Shown here: positions 21,645-33,031 of the stretch, piece by piece
Numbering within the stretch: position 1 is the first letter of the stretch
Layout of the letters: the number at the start of each line of letters is the position of its first letter
Source: Pyropia haitanensis
Lineage: Eukaryota; Rhodophyta; Bangiophyceae; Bangiales; Bangiaceae
DNA: 64,000 nt
Reading direction: 5' to 3'
Assembly: GCA_008729055.1 (NCBI GenBank)
Contig: SDUX01000005.1
Span: 62,001-126,000 of the forward strand
The notes under the pieces: generated by a model
Told to the model about the DNA's origin: nothing
Database searches by the model: none
The model's input: the letters and a program-made list of their open reading frames with translations, nothing else
Translations under genes and position numbers: made by a program

Positions 21645-21851
21645 CGCCCCCCCTACCCTCGGGTGCTGCCGCGGCAGGCGGCGCTGCGGCGCACCGGCTA
21701 CGCGGCGCTGGCGAGCGCGATTGACCGGCACCACGGAGGCGGCGCGGCGGCCGCCGCGCGGGCGGGGCTGGTCGGCGCGACCAAGCCAAAGGGCTACTGG
21801 GCGCCGTTTGCGACGCTCGCCACCGAGGTGTACGCCCACCTCGACGCGGTC

Positions 21852-21890
<39 letters not shown>

Positions 21891-22150
21891 GCAGCACCCG
21901 AGGCCGCAGCGGCGGCGGAGGGGGCGACGGGCGTGGCGGGGGGGGGGCGCCACGGCCCGCCCACCCGCCCGGACGCGGCGCTGCGTGCGGTGCTGCCGCG
22001 GCAGGCGGCGCTCGTCGCGGCGGGCCGCCGCGACCTGGTCGCGGCGATCGCGCGGCACGGGGGGATGGACGCGGTCGCGCGGCGGCTCGGCCTCGGCCGG
22101 CCCCCACGGCGGGGGCTCGCGGCGGACGCGGCGGCCGGTGGCGTCGAGCG

Positions 22151-22181
<31 letters not shown>

Positions 22182-22325
22182 GGCCGCCGCCGCGCTGTCG
22201 CTGACGGCGACGGCTGGGCGGCGTTTGCCGCCGCCGCCGCCGCCCGCCGGTCCGCCCATGGCGGGCGGGCGGGCGGCGGCACGTGTGGCCGGTACGGCCC
22301 GGCGGCCGGCGTCGCGCCGGCAGCG

Positions 22326-22364
<39 letters not shown>

Positions 22365-22592
22365 GGGGTGGCCTTCCACGACGTTGCGCGGGAGGTGCTG
22401 GCGTTTGCGGCCACCCACGGCGGCGCGCCGCGGGTGATGCCGTCGCCGGCGGAGCTGCGGCGGCTTGGGCGCGGCGCGACGGCCGTGGCGGTGGGGGGGT
22501 GGGGGTGGGCGGCGACGGCGTCGCGGCTGGGCCTCGCCCTTCCCCCGGGGATTGTAGAGGAGGGGGGGGGCGGGGGGCGTGCTGAACAGTGA
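19634..22592 (+). CDS. GYW/GRxDL/HGG repeat protein (two homopolymer frame breaks)
   Basis: Reads as one protein of about 986 aa if single missing bases are assumed in C14 (20781-20794) and G17 (21215-21231). The N-terminal third is low-complexity Ala/Pro/Gly/Arg and may contain an organelle transit peptide. Then come repeats of one helical unit: PNGYWADWANVSAEVLAHV with MPTARALRAAGRRDLENAI (unit split by the C14 break); PHGYWSAWPRLAAELRVW with MPTRAVLLAGGRSDLVEAI; PRGYWKEWAHVAAALDAW with VLPRQAALRRTGYAAL; PKGYWAPFATLATEVYAHL with AAGRRDLVAAIARHGG; and a degenerate fifth, FHDVAREVLAFAATHGG with MPSPAELRRLGRG. Each unit ends in an R/IxRHGGxxxVAxRxGL-like motif. I associate this pattern with uncharacterised plant and algal, often plastid, proteins, but cannot name the family. 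Function unknown; a nucleic-acid-binding helical array is a guess. Confidence 0.75.
20910..21003. repeat. uninterrupted (GGC)n microsatellite
   Basis: About 31 perfect GGC units, translated as polyglycine in the GYW-repeat gene between units one and two. Confidence 0.95.
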
Positions 22593-23170
22593 CGAGCAGT
22601 CGGTACACCCCGTGGGGTTTGATGGATGATACGGCAGGGTGGGTGGCAGCCGTACGCATTCTGACCGATCCTTTCCGGTTGATGCTGACTGCCTGATGGG
22701 TGACCCGCTGTGACCACGCGATTGGGCGAAGAGCAGACGATACTGGCGATGACTACGGCGTAGGGACCGCGCCATGACGAGTGCCAGGTACACCTCAAGA
22801 GGACAACCCTTCCCCATCTTTTCGTTGAGCGTGCTGAGGACAGACCGCGTTGTGACGCTCGTAGTGCAGACGGTCAACCCAAGTTTTTATTTGCCGACGT
22901 TATTGACCGACCACACACACGCGCAAGAGAGAAGATGTAGAGCAGCAAATGTAGAACGCGGAATGGGAGACACGCACGTCACTGTACAGGGCTGCTTGTC
23001 ACGCGCTGCACGCCCCTTGTTGCCGTCCCACGCCGCCCCACTCCGCCCGTCCCGTCGTGTCACCCACGGCCGGAACGGGAGCGCGCCCTCAACTGGCGCC
23101 GCAGCTCTGTGCATCCATGCTGCGGCACCGGCTCTGGGCTCGCGCCCGCACCGCGGCAGCGGCGTGCTAC
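22593..23170. other. intergenic between two converging genes
   Basis: Ordinary mixed-composition sequence between the stop of the GYW gene and the stop of the LEA-like gene on the other strand. It should hold both 3' UTRs. No RNA gene recognised. Confidence 0.5.
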
Positions 23171-23350
23171 TTATTTGGCCGCGCGCTTGGCGTCCTTGGA
23201 CGCGTCACGGGTGGCGCGCGAGGCGTCTTCGGCAGCGTCGCTAGCCGCGTCCTTGGCGTCGGTCCCGGCCTCCTTGGCCTTCTCCCCGGCATTGCCGGCG
23301 GCGTCGGAGGCGTTGCTCGCCGCGTCCTTGAGCTTGTCACCGATACCCAT
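23171..23350 (-). CDS. 59-aa LEA-like hydrophilic stress protein
   Basis: The short protein begins MGIGDKLKDAASNASDAAGN and continues as alternating Lys/Asp/Glu/Ala segments (GEKAKEAG, KDAASDAAEDA, RDASKDAKRAAK). It has no Cys, Trp, Pro or Tyr and would form an amphipathic helix on drying, the hallmark of group-3 LEA-type and similar desiccation proteins. ATG at 23350 is chosen because everything upstream in this frame is Pro/Arg-rich and unlike coding sequence. Converges on the GYW gene. The short charged helix could alternatively be a CsbD-like or apolipoprotein-like protein; desiccation protection is inference. Confidence 0.75.
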   Translation of the reverse strand: MGIGDKLKDAASNASDAAGNAGEKAKEAGTDAKDAASDAAEDASRATRDASKDAKRAAK

Positions 23351-25444
23351 GATGAAGGAGTGAGGGGGGGGAGGGCGTGAAGAAGGTGTGTACGTGTATG
23401 GAGAGAAAGTGAGCGGGGAAGTGGTTGGGTGGATGCGAGTGTAGATGCTTCCTGGATGTCGCCCCAACCGGCTCGCGGCGGCCCTTCTTATGCGCCGCGC
23501 TGCCTGGGCGCGCAGGCTGGACAGGTCCAGCGGCCGCGCGGCTGCGCGCCCCCAGCTCGGGCCGAGCCGGCCGCCCGCGCCGCCCGCGCGGGCGGCGTGC
23601 CCCTCCACGCCCGCACTGGCCGTGGCCCCGACGGCCGCCACGCCCCCCCCAGCAGCAGCTGCAATCTCGGCCCGTACCAGCACGCGCGCCACGTGCCGCC
23701 GCCCGCACGACAGGCAGCAGCGACAGGGGCGTGTGGTGTGGGGCGGGCGGCGGGGCGGCCAGGCGAATCCCGCGCGCCCCAACGGAACCCCACTTCGCAG
23801 CCGCCGCGCGCAGTGTCTCTGACCTCGGCGCGCGGCGGGGCAGAGCGCCCCCGACCACGTCCAGGTTGACGGGAAGGGGGGGGGGGGTGAGGGGGGGGGG
23901 GTGAAGGGTGCAAATCGGGCACACGTCGCTCTGCAATCCGCCGCGGGCAGGTGGCTGGCCCCTTCCAAAACCCTCGCTGCCCCGCCCCCCCCCCAATGGT
24001 GTCGCCCACCGCAGCCACGTCAGCCGCGGCTGCTCAGCGCAACGGGCAATGCAAGCAGACGAGACAGACTGGTGTTGCGAGCAAGACCGACCTGGCTGCC
24101 CCCCTTCGCGCCGCCCCCCCCCCCCCCCCCTCCCCGCCCCTCAGACTCCCATTGCAGCCACGCGGCTCTATCTGCAGGCACTCCCCGCGGGCTCCATAAC
24201 AGGCCATCACCGGCCGTCGTGCAAAGGACGCTGGAATGTAGACAGGTCGAGCGCTGGGGGGTTGCATCCCCCTCCCCCCCCCGACCGCCTCGGATTTTTA
24301 TGCTGCCTCCGTGCCCCGCAACCACCATCAAACGGAGGACACCACGGCGGGGTCATGGCGTATTGGGTGGGCGCGCTCACCTGCGCACCGCCTGCTGGTA
24401 TGCTTTTGCACGCCCGCAACGCGGAAGAGCCGGTCGACGCGAGTCCCCACGGATACAAGAACAAAATGATGAAATCCAAGACTTGTAAAGAGTCCTGCAC
24501 CAGTAGAGTAAGTGCCTGATGGACAGAACTCAATTTTTGAAGAAAGACATGGTAGACCCCCCCCGCTGTTGATCCAAGATCCCGAGCGACGCGCCGTGCC
24601 GCTCCCCCCCCCCCCACCGCCGGGACGTCCCGTTGCGCGTGCACGCCCGTTTGCCCTGGCGGTGGCGGTGGCGGGATGGGCGCGGCCGCCGCGGCGGGCC
24701 CGCGCCCACACGGCCGCCGCCCCGTGGCGGCCGCCGCTGCGCCGCGGTCGCCGGCGGCCGCGCCCGTCCCGCCGCGCGCGCCGCGGGGCGGCCGCCGCCG
24801 CCGCATCCCCGCTGCCTGGGCGTGACGCGGCGCTCCGCCGCCTCCGCGCTCCTCGGTCGGCCGACGAGTTGGGCTCTGCCGTCCTCGAGCCACCCCACCC
24901 CCACCCCGCCCGCCCCGCCCCGCCGGCGGCGCCGCCCCATCCCCGCCGCCCCTCCGCACCCTCGCCCCCCCGGTCCTCCCCACCCTGCCTCCCCCCCCCC
25001 ACCCCCCACGTTCCCTCCCCAGCTTCCCCTGCCTTTTGGCGACCCCGTTCCGGTGCCTGTATTGGCCCGCCACCACCCCCGTGCCGCCGCCCCCTGCCGC
25101 TGCCCTCATCCTCCGTGCGGCCGCCCGACGGCAGCGCACCGGCCGCCCGTCGCGGCCTGCGGCGCCGTCCGAGCGCCGTGCCGGCCGCCACCCCCCCCCG
25201 CCTCGCCGGCGGGCGGGGTCGTGTCGCCCAACCCCGCCGCGCCGCCGCCAGACCGCCCCCTGTGCCGCCGCCCGGTGCGGACGGGGGGGTGGGGGGTCAC
25301 CCCGGTGGCCCCGCCCGCCGCGGCGGACGCGCCGGCCGCCGCGGGTGGCGGCGGCGACAGCGGGCGGCGGGGGCTGTGCCGGTCGGGGGGTGTGGTGGGT
25401 GTGGGGGTCGGGGCGGCCACGGCTAGGGGGGCGCCACCGCCGCC
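23351..25444. other. intergenic, no gene established
   Basis: 23351-23500 is the leader of the LEA-like gene. 23880-24200 carries several long G and C runs. 24200-24560 is a lower-GC island with no recognisable gene or RNA. 24600-25444 is C-rich with frames open on both strands and is probably the 5' region of the next gene. Confidence 0.45.
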
Positions 25445-25451
25445 ATGCAAG

Positions 25452-25529
<78 letters not shown>

Positions 25530-25766
25530 GCGCCGTTACCGCCGCCGGTCGGGGCTTTTCGATGCCGGCTGGCGCCGCGGACGGTGCCGCCGCCGCCGCC
25601 GCCGCCGCCGATGCCGCCGCCGCCGCTGAGGCCGCCGCCGCCGTCGCCGCCGCCGCGGCTGGCTGCAGCAGCAGCAGCGACGACGAGGTGGTGGTGGTCT
25701 CGCACTCTGGCCCCGCCGCCCGCCCGCCGCGGCGGCGGCCGCCCCCCCCACGGCCGCCGCCGCCGT

Positions 25767-25842
<76 letters not shown>

Positions 25843-26088
25843 CCGGGCGGCGCTCGGCGGCGGCGGCGGCGGCGGCACCCGTACGGCCGCCGCGGCGGCC
25901 ACCGGCACCGTCGCCGCCGCCAAGGTGGATGTCAAGCCGGTGGTGGGTGGGCAGCCGCCGGTGGTGGCGGGCGTGGTGCGGCCGCCGGCGGGCGGGCGGC
26001 TGCAGGGTGCGGCGGCGGCTGCGGCGGCCGCCGCGCCGCCCGTGTCGTCGCGGCTGTTTGCGCCGCCGCCGCCGGGGCCGCCGCCGGA

Positions 26089-26120
<32 letters not shown>

Positions 26121-26848
26121 TCGCGCCGCCGCCACCACCACCTCCACCGCCGCCGCCGCCGCCGCCGCCGCTGCCGCCGCCGCCGCTGCCGCCGCCGCTG
26201 CCGCAGCCGCCGCCGCGGGTCGCGGCGGCCCCAGCGGCGGCGGCACGGCCCGCGGCGGGCGTGACGCGGCCGGCGGCGGGTGTGCCTCCCCCCCCACCGG
26301 CGGCGGCGGCACGGCCCGCGGCGGGTGTGACGCGGCCGGCGGCGGGTGTGCCTCCCCCCCCACCGGCGGCGGCGGTGCGGCCGGCGGCGGCGGCGCCCGG
26401 CGTCACGGCGGCCCCCTGCCCCCTGCCGCCCGCACGTGCGGCGGGCGTGCGGCCGGGGGCGGCGGCCGTCGTCCCGGCGGCGGCTGCTCCCCCGCCCTCC
26501 GTCACCCGTCGGCAACGGCGGGCGTCGCCGGCGAGCCCCCCCCCCGCCCCGCGCGGCGCCCCCTCCTCCGACGCTTCCTCCTCGCCTCCGTGGGAGCCCG
26601 AGTGGACGCCCGCTGAGTCCGCCTCGGGCCCCACAGACGCCACCCTCCTTCTCCCGGCGGTGGCCGCGCCCCGACGGGAAGCCCCAAACGGGGTGGTGCG
26701 CCCCGCTGCTGCTTCCCGCCCCGCTGCTGCTCCTGCCGCTGTGCCCCCCCCTGCTGCCCGTGCCGCCGACACCGTTGCCGCCGCCGCCCCCGCCGCGGGC
26801 GGCGGCGGCGGCGGCGGCGGCGGTGGTGGTGGCGATGGCGGCGGCGGT

Positions 26849-26879
<31 letters not shown>

Positions 26880-28098
26880 ACGGCGGCGGCGCCACGCCCG
26901 CCGCCGCCACCACGGCAGCGGCAGCGGCGGCAGCGGGCGCGGCGGCGGCGGCGGCAGCGGCGCAGGGCGCGGCGGACGCGGCGGCGGTGGCGGCCGCGTC
27001 GCCCGTAACGCCCGTCACGTCACCCGCGGCGGCGTCGACGGACGCCGCGTCGCCGTCACCGCCGCGGTCGCCCCTCGGCGCGCGCCGCGGCCGCCGTGCC
27101 GCGGCGGGTGCCGGTGGCGGCCGGGCGGCGGCGGCGGCGGCGGCGGCGGCCGAGGCGGCGGCGGCGGCGGCAGGGGTGACCGCCCGGCGGCTGGTGGCGG
27201 GACGCCCTCACGCGTCGGTGACGGCGGCGGCCGCGGCAGCCGCCGCGGCGGCGCCGCGGCCGGCGGCGGCAGCACCACGGGCGGCGGCGGCGGTGCCGCC
27301 CTCGCGGGGCGCCACCGCCCTGCTCCTCGCGGCGGCGACGGCAGCAGAGGCGGCGGCGGCGGCAGAGGCGGCGGCGGCGGCGGCAGCGGCGGCGGCGGCG
27401 CCCCCGCCCGGGTCTGCGGCGGCGGCCGCGCCCGCCGCGGACGCGGCCACCCCAGGCGGGGGCGCGACCACGCCTGCGACGGGCGCGGCCGCCGCTGGGG
27501 TGCGGCCGGCGGCCGGGTCCGCCGCGCTGGCGGGGTCGACGGCGGCTCCCGCGGCGGCGTCGGCGGCGGCGGCGCCGCGGCCAAGCGGCGGCGCCCCGGC
27601 CGCGACGGCCGCCCCGGCCGCGCCGCCCGCCCCGGCCGCGACGCCCGCCCCGGCATCGGCGGCCACCCCGGCATCGGCGGCCACCCCGGCATCTGCGGCC
27701 ACCCCGGCGGTGGCGGCTGCCGCCGCCACCGCGCCAACGCCAGCCACGACGGCCGCCCCGGCAGCGACGGCCACCCCGGCCGCGGCGACGGCCCCTGCCG
27801 AGGCGCCCGCCGTGGCCGCCGCCGCCGCCGCCCCGGCCGCGCCGGGGGGCGGCGCGGCCACCCCCCCCGCGGCGCCCCCCCCGGCGACGGCGGCGGCCGC
27901 CCCGCCCCCCGCGGTCGCGGCTGGGACCGCCCCCCCCCTCCGCCCACCATTGACGCGGCCACGCTGGCCACCCTCTGCGCGCAGGTGCGGTCACTTGTGG
28001 ACCGCCTCGACGGCGGCGGGCGCCACCGCCGCCGTGGCCGCCGCCGCGGCAGCGGCGACCCGGACGCGGGGGGGGAGGGGGCGTCAACGGCGGCGGCA

Positions 28099-28133
<35 letters not shown>

Positions 28134-29522
28134 CGACGGCGACGCCACCCCCCCCAGCGGGGCCACCAGCGACCTGCCGGGTGGCCGCGGGCGGGGCCCG
28201 CCGCGGCGGCGGCGGTCGTCCTCGTCTGCCTCCCCCGTGTCGTGCCTGCTCGACGGCGAAGACAGCGGCGGCCTGTCCAACGCGGCCGACGGCGCCACCG
28301 ACGGCAGCGGCGCGTCGCCCCGCCCGCCGTTTGTGACGCCGCCGCCGCGGCCCGCGGCGCGGCGGCCGGTCGTCGCGGCCTACCGCAGCACCCCCGCCGC
28401 GGCCGCGACGCGCGCCGCCGCGGCCGTTGCCACCGCCGCGGCGGCGGCAGCGGGCAGCGCCGCCGCGACGCCGGTGGCGCTGCCCCCGCCGCTGACGCCG
28501 CTCGGCCCGGCGCTGACGCCGCTGCAGCCGCTCGTCGGGGTCCCCCCCGCGGGGTCCCCCGAGGCGGCGCCGGCGCCGGCGCGCGGCTCCCCCCCGCCCC
28601 CGGTGCCGTCCCCCCCCACCCCCCCCGGGCCGCCCCTCCCCCCCCCGACGTGGACATCCCACCGTACGTGGCGGCGGCGGCGCTCGCCTTTGGCCGCGCC
28701 GTCGGCCTCGCCGCGCACCCCGCCGCGTGGGGCGCCGCCGTCGGCGTGCGCGCCGGCAGTGGCGGTGGCGGTGGCGGCGGCGGCGGCGGCGGCCGGCCCG
28801 GCGTCGGCGCCGGCGCGTGGCCGCTGTCGCCGTCGCCCCTGCCCGTGGGCTTCCCCTACGTCGGCCTCCGGTCGGCGTTTACGTACATCCCAGACGGGCC
28901 GGCGGCGGCGGCGCCCGCGGTGCCGCCGCGGCTCGCCGCCGCGTCGGCCGCGTCGGCGGCGGCGGGCGCGGGGGGCTCCCCGACGCCGTCGACGGCCGTG
29001 ACGCCGCGGCGGCGGTCCCGCCGCCACCTGGCGGCGGCGGCGGCGTCGCGGTCTGCCGACGGCGGCGTCCGCAGCGGCGGCGGCGGCGGCGGCGGCGGCG
29101 ACGGGGACGACGGCCGCGCGGCGGGCGCGTCGAGCGACGCGCCGACGGCGGGGCGCGGCCGCAAGCGGCGGCGGCGGGCCACCGGCGCGGCCGACACGTC
29201 TGGCGCGTCGGCGTCGCCGCCGCGGCGGCGGCGGCGCCCCCCCGCGGCGGTGGCGGCCCCCCCCTCGGGGTCGACCGACTCGGACGACTCGTCGGCGGCG
29301 CCATCCAGTGTGCCCTCGGCATCGTCGACGGACGCGTCCGCCTCGTCGGCGTCGCCGTCCGCCTCGTCCGCGTCGTACGGGCCGCCGCCGCGGTCACGGG
29401 GCACGCCGTCCTCCCGCGGGCGGTCGCCGCCGCGGCCGCCCCCGACCGCCGCCGCCGCCGCCTCCCGCGGCGGCCGTCGGCCCGCGTTGGCCCGCGGCCG
29501 CCGGCCCCGCGGCAGCGGTCGA

Positions 29523-29564
<42 letters not shown>

Positions 29565-29771
29565 AGCGCCGGGCGGGCATCGCCGCGCGCGGCCGCCGCC
29601 GCCGCGGCGGCCACCATCTTTGGCGCCCCCGCCCCGCCCGGCTCGCCCGGCGCGGCCGCCCGCGCGGCGGCCGCGGCGGCCATGGCCGACGTCGGCCTCC
29701 CCGGCAGCGGCGGCGGCGGCGGCTGGTGGGCGGCGTCGGCGGGGCCCCTCCCGCCGCCGCCGTCAGGGTCC

Positions 29772-29803
<32 letters not shown>

Positions 29804-29929
29804 CGCGGCGGCGGCGGCGAGCGCGGCGGCCGACGGCGGGGGGGCGCCGCCGGGGGCGCCGCGGTTGCCCGCCGCTGCCGGCGAGGCGGCCGATGTGGCG
29901 GCCGCCGTCGCGGCCGCCGCCGCCATTGT

Positions 29930-29961
<32 letters not shown>

Positions 29962-31747
29962 GCAGCGGCGGCGGCGCCCCCCCCGCGGCCGCCGCTACCG
30001 CCGTCACCGTCGACACGCCCGCCGCCTCTGACACCGACACCGCCGCCGACGACAGCGGCGACGGCCGCCACCGGGGCGTGCCGTCGGCGGCGGGCGACAC
30101 GGCGGGGGTGGCGCCGCCGCACGTGCCGTTCCGGACGGCGCTGCGGCGGCCGCCCCCCCCCGGGATTGGCGCCGGCCCGCTGGGCGTCGCCGCCGCCGCC
30201 GCCGCCTGGGCCCGCGGCGTCGCGTACGTGGCGCGCGGCGCGCGCGACGAGGCGGGCGCCGACGTGGCCGTCGACTGCTTCCTCGCGGCGGGCCGCCTCA
30301 GCGCCGCGGCGGTCGCGGCGCTCGCGCCGCGCCCCGCCGGCGGCAACGCCGCCTCCGCCGCCGCCGCCGCCGCGCCCGACGACGCGGCGGTGCTGGCCGC
30401 GGCGGCCGCGGCGGCCGACGATGGCGGCCCGTCGCTGCCGCCGCCGCGGACGCCCGGCGAGGCCGTGTCGGCCGCCGCCGCCGCGGCGGCGGTGCCCGCG
30501 CTGCGGCGGCTGGCGGCGGCCAAGGCGCCGCTGGCGGTGGTCGTTGTCGAGGAGCTCCGCGCGGGCGGCCTCCTCACCCCCGCGGCGGGCGCGTCGCTCG
30601 TCGCGCTCGCCGCGGCGGCCGACGCGCTCGTCGACCCGCCGTGGCCGGCGGCGCCCATTGCCGACCCCGCGCCGGCACCGCCGCGCGTGGCGGGCGCCGC
30701 CGCCCCGCCCAGCAGCACCGACGATGACGACGACGCGGACGGCGCGGACGGCGACGCGGCCGCCGGCGCCGCCGCGGCGATTGCGGATGCCGCGGCGGGC
30801 GGCCCCGTGGCGCGCGCGCGGCGGCTGCGGCGGGCGGCGCGGGCGGCGCGCCGCCTCCGCCGCCGCGTCGACGCGGTGCTGTCGGCGGCGGCCAACCCGG
30901 CGGTGCGGCGGCCGGGCGCGGGGCTGGCGGTCGCCCTCTGGGCCGCCGCGCTGGGCGTCGTCCCCGCCAAGGGCGCCGCCGCCGTCGCGGCGCACTGGGG
31001 CCTCGGCACGGCGACGCTGTTTGGCGCCGGCTGCGCGTATGCCAAGGCCGCCGCGCGGTCGCACTTTGCGGCCGCGCTGCGGGGCATGGCCGACGGGCCG
31101 GCCGTGTCGCGCTGGCGGTCGGCGTTTGTCAAGGACCTGGCGGGCGCGACGCGGAAGAACCGGGCGGACCTTGCCGCGGCGGGCGCGTCCAAGGTGCTCG
31201 AGCACGAGCGCACGTCGGTCGCGGACGGCGTGCGGGCGGTGCGGCTGCTGGAAGCCGCCGCGGAGGCGGCGGCCGCCCCCGCCGACACGCTCATCACGCT
31301 CGCCTTTGTCGCCGAGACGCCGCCCGCGTGCCTCGCCGGCGGCGCGGACGCGGCCGCCCTCATCGACCGCCCCCGCACCGCCCTCTACACCCGCCGCGCG
31401 GCGGCGCTGGGCAGCGTGTCGGGCATCAACAACGCCGGCACGTGCTACCAGGGCGGCTTTGGCGTGGCGGGCGGCGCGCCAGACCTGCCCCTCGCGTTTG
31501 CGCTCTTTGCGCGCGCGGCCGCGGCGGGCCACGCGATCGCGTGGCGCAACATGGGGCTGCTCTGCGAGGAGGGCGCCAACCCGCTGGGCCTGCCCCTCCC
31601 GGCCGCCGCGCGCGTCATGTTCCGGTGCTACGTGTCGGGGGGGGGGTGACCGCGCTGCTCGCCGACTGGCCCGCCGCCGCGGCGGTCGCGGCGGGCGGCG
31701 GCGGCCGCGCGCCCGGCGGGCGGCCGGGCAGCCCAGCCGGCAGCGGC

Positions 31748-31817
<70 letters not shown>

Positions 31818-32518
31818 GCAGCGCCGACTGGCGTGCCGACGCGGCCGACGACGCGGCGGCCGACGACGCGGCGGTGACGGCCGCCTGGGCGGGCATCCTC
31901 CCCGCCCGCTCCGTCGACGTGCGGCCGCCCGACGCGGACGCCGAGTGCATCGCGCTCGCGGCGCAGTGCTTTGAGGAGGGCACGGGCGTCGCGCGCACCG
32001 CGGCCGCCGCGCGGCGGCTGTATGGCCGCGCCGTCGAGGTCGCCACCGCCGCGGCGTCGCGGTCGCGGCGGGCGGGCAACGTGGACGCCGCGACGGTGGC
32101 GAACGACGTCATCGCGCTGTGCCGGAACAAGCTGGCGGGGGAGCTCGCGGAGGAGGGGGAGGAGACCGACGAGGGGGAGGGGGGGGGGACGCCGAGGAGG
32201 CGGACGCCCGTGAGCCGGGGGGGGGGGGCGGGGGGGGGGGGTAGCAGGGGGAGGGGGGGTGGGGCGGCGGCGCGTCGGGGGGGGCGGAGCTGTGGCACGC
32301 GGGCACCGGCTGAGCGCGGCGGGGGTGCGCTGGGGACGCGCAACCGGGAGGAGGCGGGGCTGAGTAGGGGAGGGGCGGTAGGGGGGGGGGGGGTTGCAGC
32401 GGGCCATCCCCCCGCCCTTTCGCCGCCGCCTCCCCCATTGTGCGCGCCCGCGCCGGCCGGCGCGGTGGCGGGGGCGGTCGGGGCGACGGCGGCGGCGGCC
32501 GCCACGCCGTGTACATAG
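25445..32518 (+). CDS. giant Ala/Pro/Gly-rich protein with C-terminal Sel1 repeats
   Basis: Read as one gene of about 2358 aa by assuming one missing base at each of C9 (27930-27938), C9 (28638-28646) and G10 (31637-31646). The C-terminal part is the recognisable one: ALYTRRAAALGSVSGINNAG and CYQGGF, then ALFARAAAAGHAIAWRNMG with LLCEEGANP, and after the G10 break AECIALAAQCFEEGTGVA with ARRLYGRAVE, which are Sel1-like (TPR-family) repeats used as protein-protein scaffolds. A conserved-looking helical region precedes them (FRTALRRPPPPGIG, then VAYVARGARDEAG). The N-terminal 1,500 residues are homopolymer-like Ala, Pro and Gly with KRRRR-type basic patches and Ser/Asp stretches. Start at 25445 is the first ATG of the frame, but the low-complexity part might not all be coding. 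Function unknown. Confidence 0.55.
26245..26376. repeat. 66-bp tandem repeat, two units
   Basis: Units 26245-26310 and 26311-26376 differ at about one base and encode a 22-residue block (RPAAGVTRPAAGVPPPPPAA core) in the Sel1-protein gene. Confidence 0.9.
27643..27711. repeat. 18-bp tandem repeat, about four units
   Basis: GGCCACCCCGGCATCGGC-type units, each encoding ATPASA, in the low-complexity half of the Sel1-protein gene. Confidence 0.85.
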
Positions 32519-33031
32519 CGGGGGGGTGGCCGCGGGGTGGCCGCCCCTGGACTGGGGGGCTGGGGGGGGCGGCCACCGCGCCGCCGCCGCGTGCTTGTGT
32601 CCCACCGCGGGCCCGCGTCGGTGTGGGGGGCGCCCGCGACGGGCGCGGCAGCAGCGTCTGGCACCGCCGCCCCTCCCCCCCCCCCCCGTTGCCCGCGACG
32701 AGGTGGAAGGGGCGGCGGGGTGGCCGTCGCCGTTGGCGTGCCAGCGCGCGTCGGTCAACGCGGGCGGGTGGTCCGTCGGCGCCAACCACATACCAAAGAC
32801 AGCCGCGTTTACGCCGCCCCCGACCCCCTTCCTCCTCACCGCCCCCCCCCCCAAGCCCCGGTCGGCCCGCACACCGCCTGCTGCCTCCATTTCCACCCGG
32901 CCGGTGACTCCCCCCCCCCCGCCTTCTCTCCCCCCTCTCCTCCCCCGTGCGCGCCTCTCGCCGCTCCCCACCACCCCATCCTCCCCCACCACTACCCCCC
33001 CACCGTCGGTCCGCCCTGGCCCTCCCCCCTC
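32519..33031. other. convergent intergenic region
   Basis: Between the ends of the Sel1-protein gene and the Trf4-type gene. It contains many G and C homopolymers and presumably both 3' UTRs; no gene seen. Confidence 0.5.

Noticed and set aside
25106..27018. Long minus-strand frames opposite the Sel1-protein gene
   Set aside because: Antisense shadows of GC-rich codons; the recognisable Sel1 repeats lie on the + strand in the same transcription unit.
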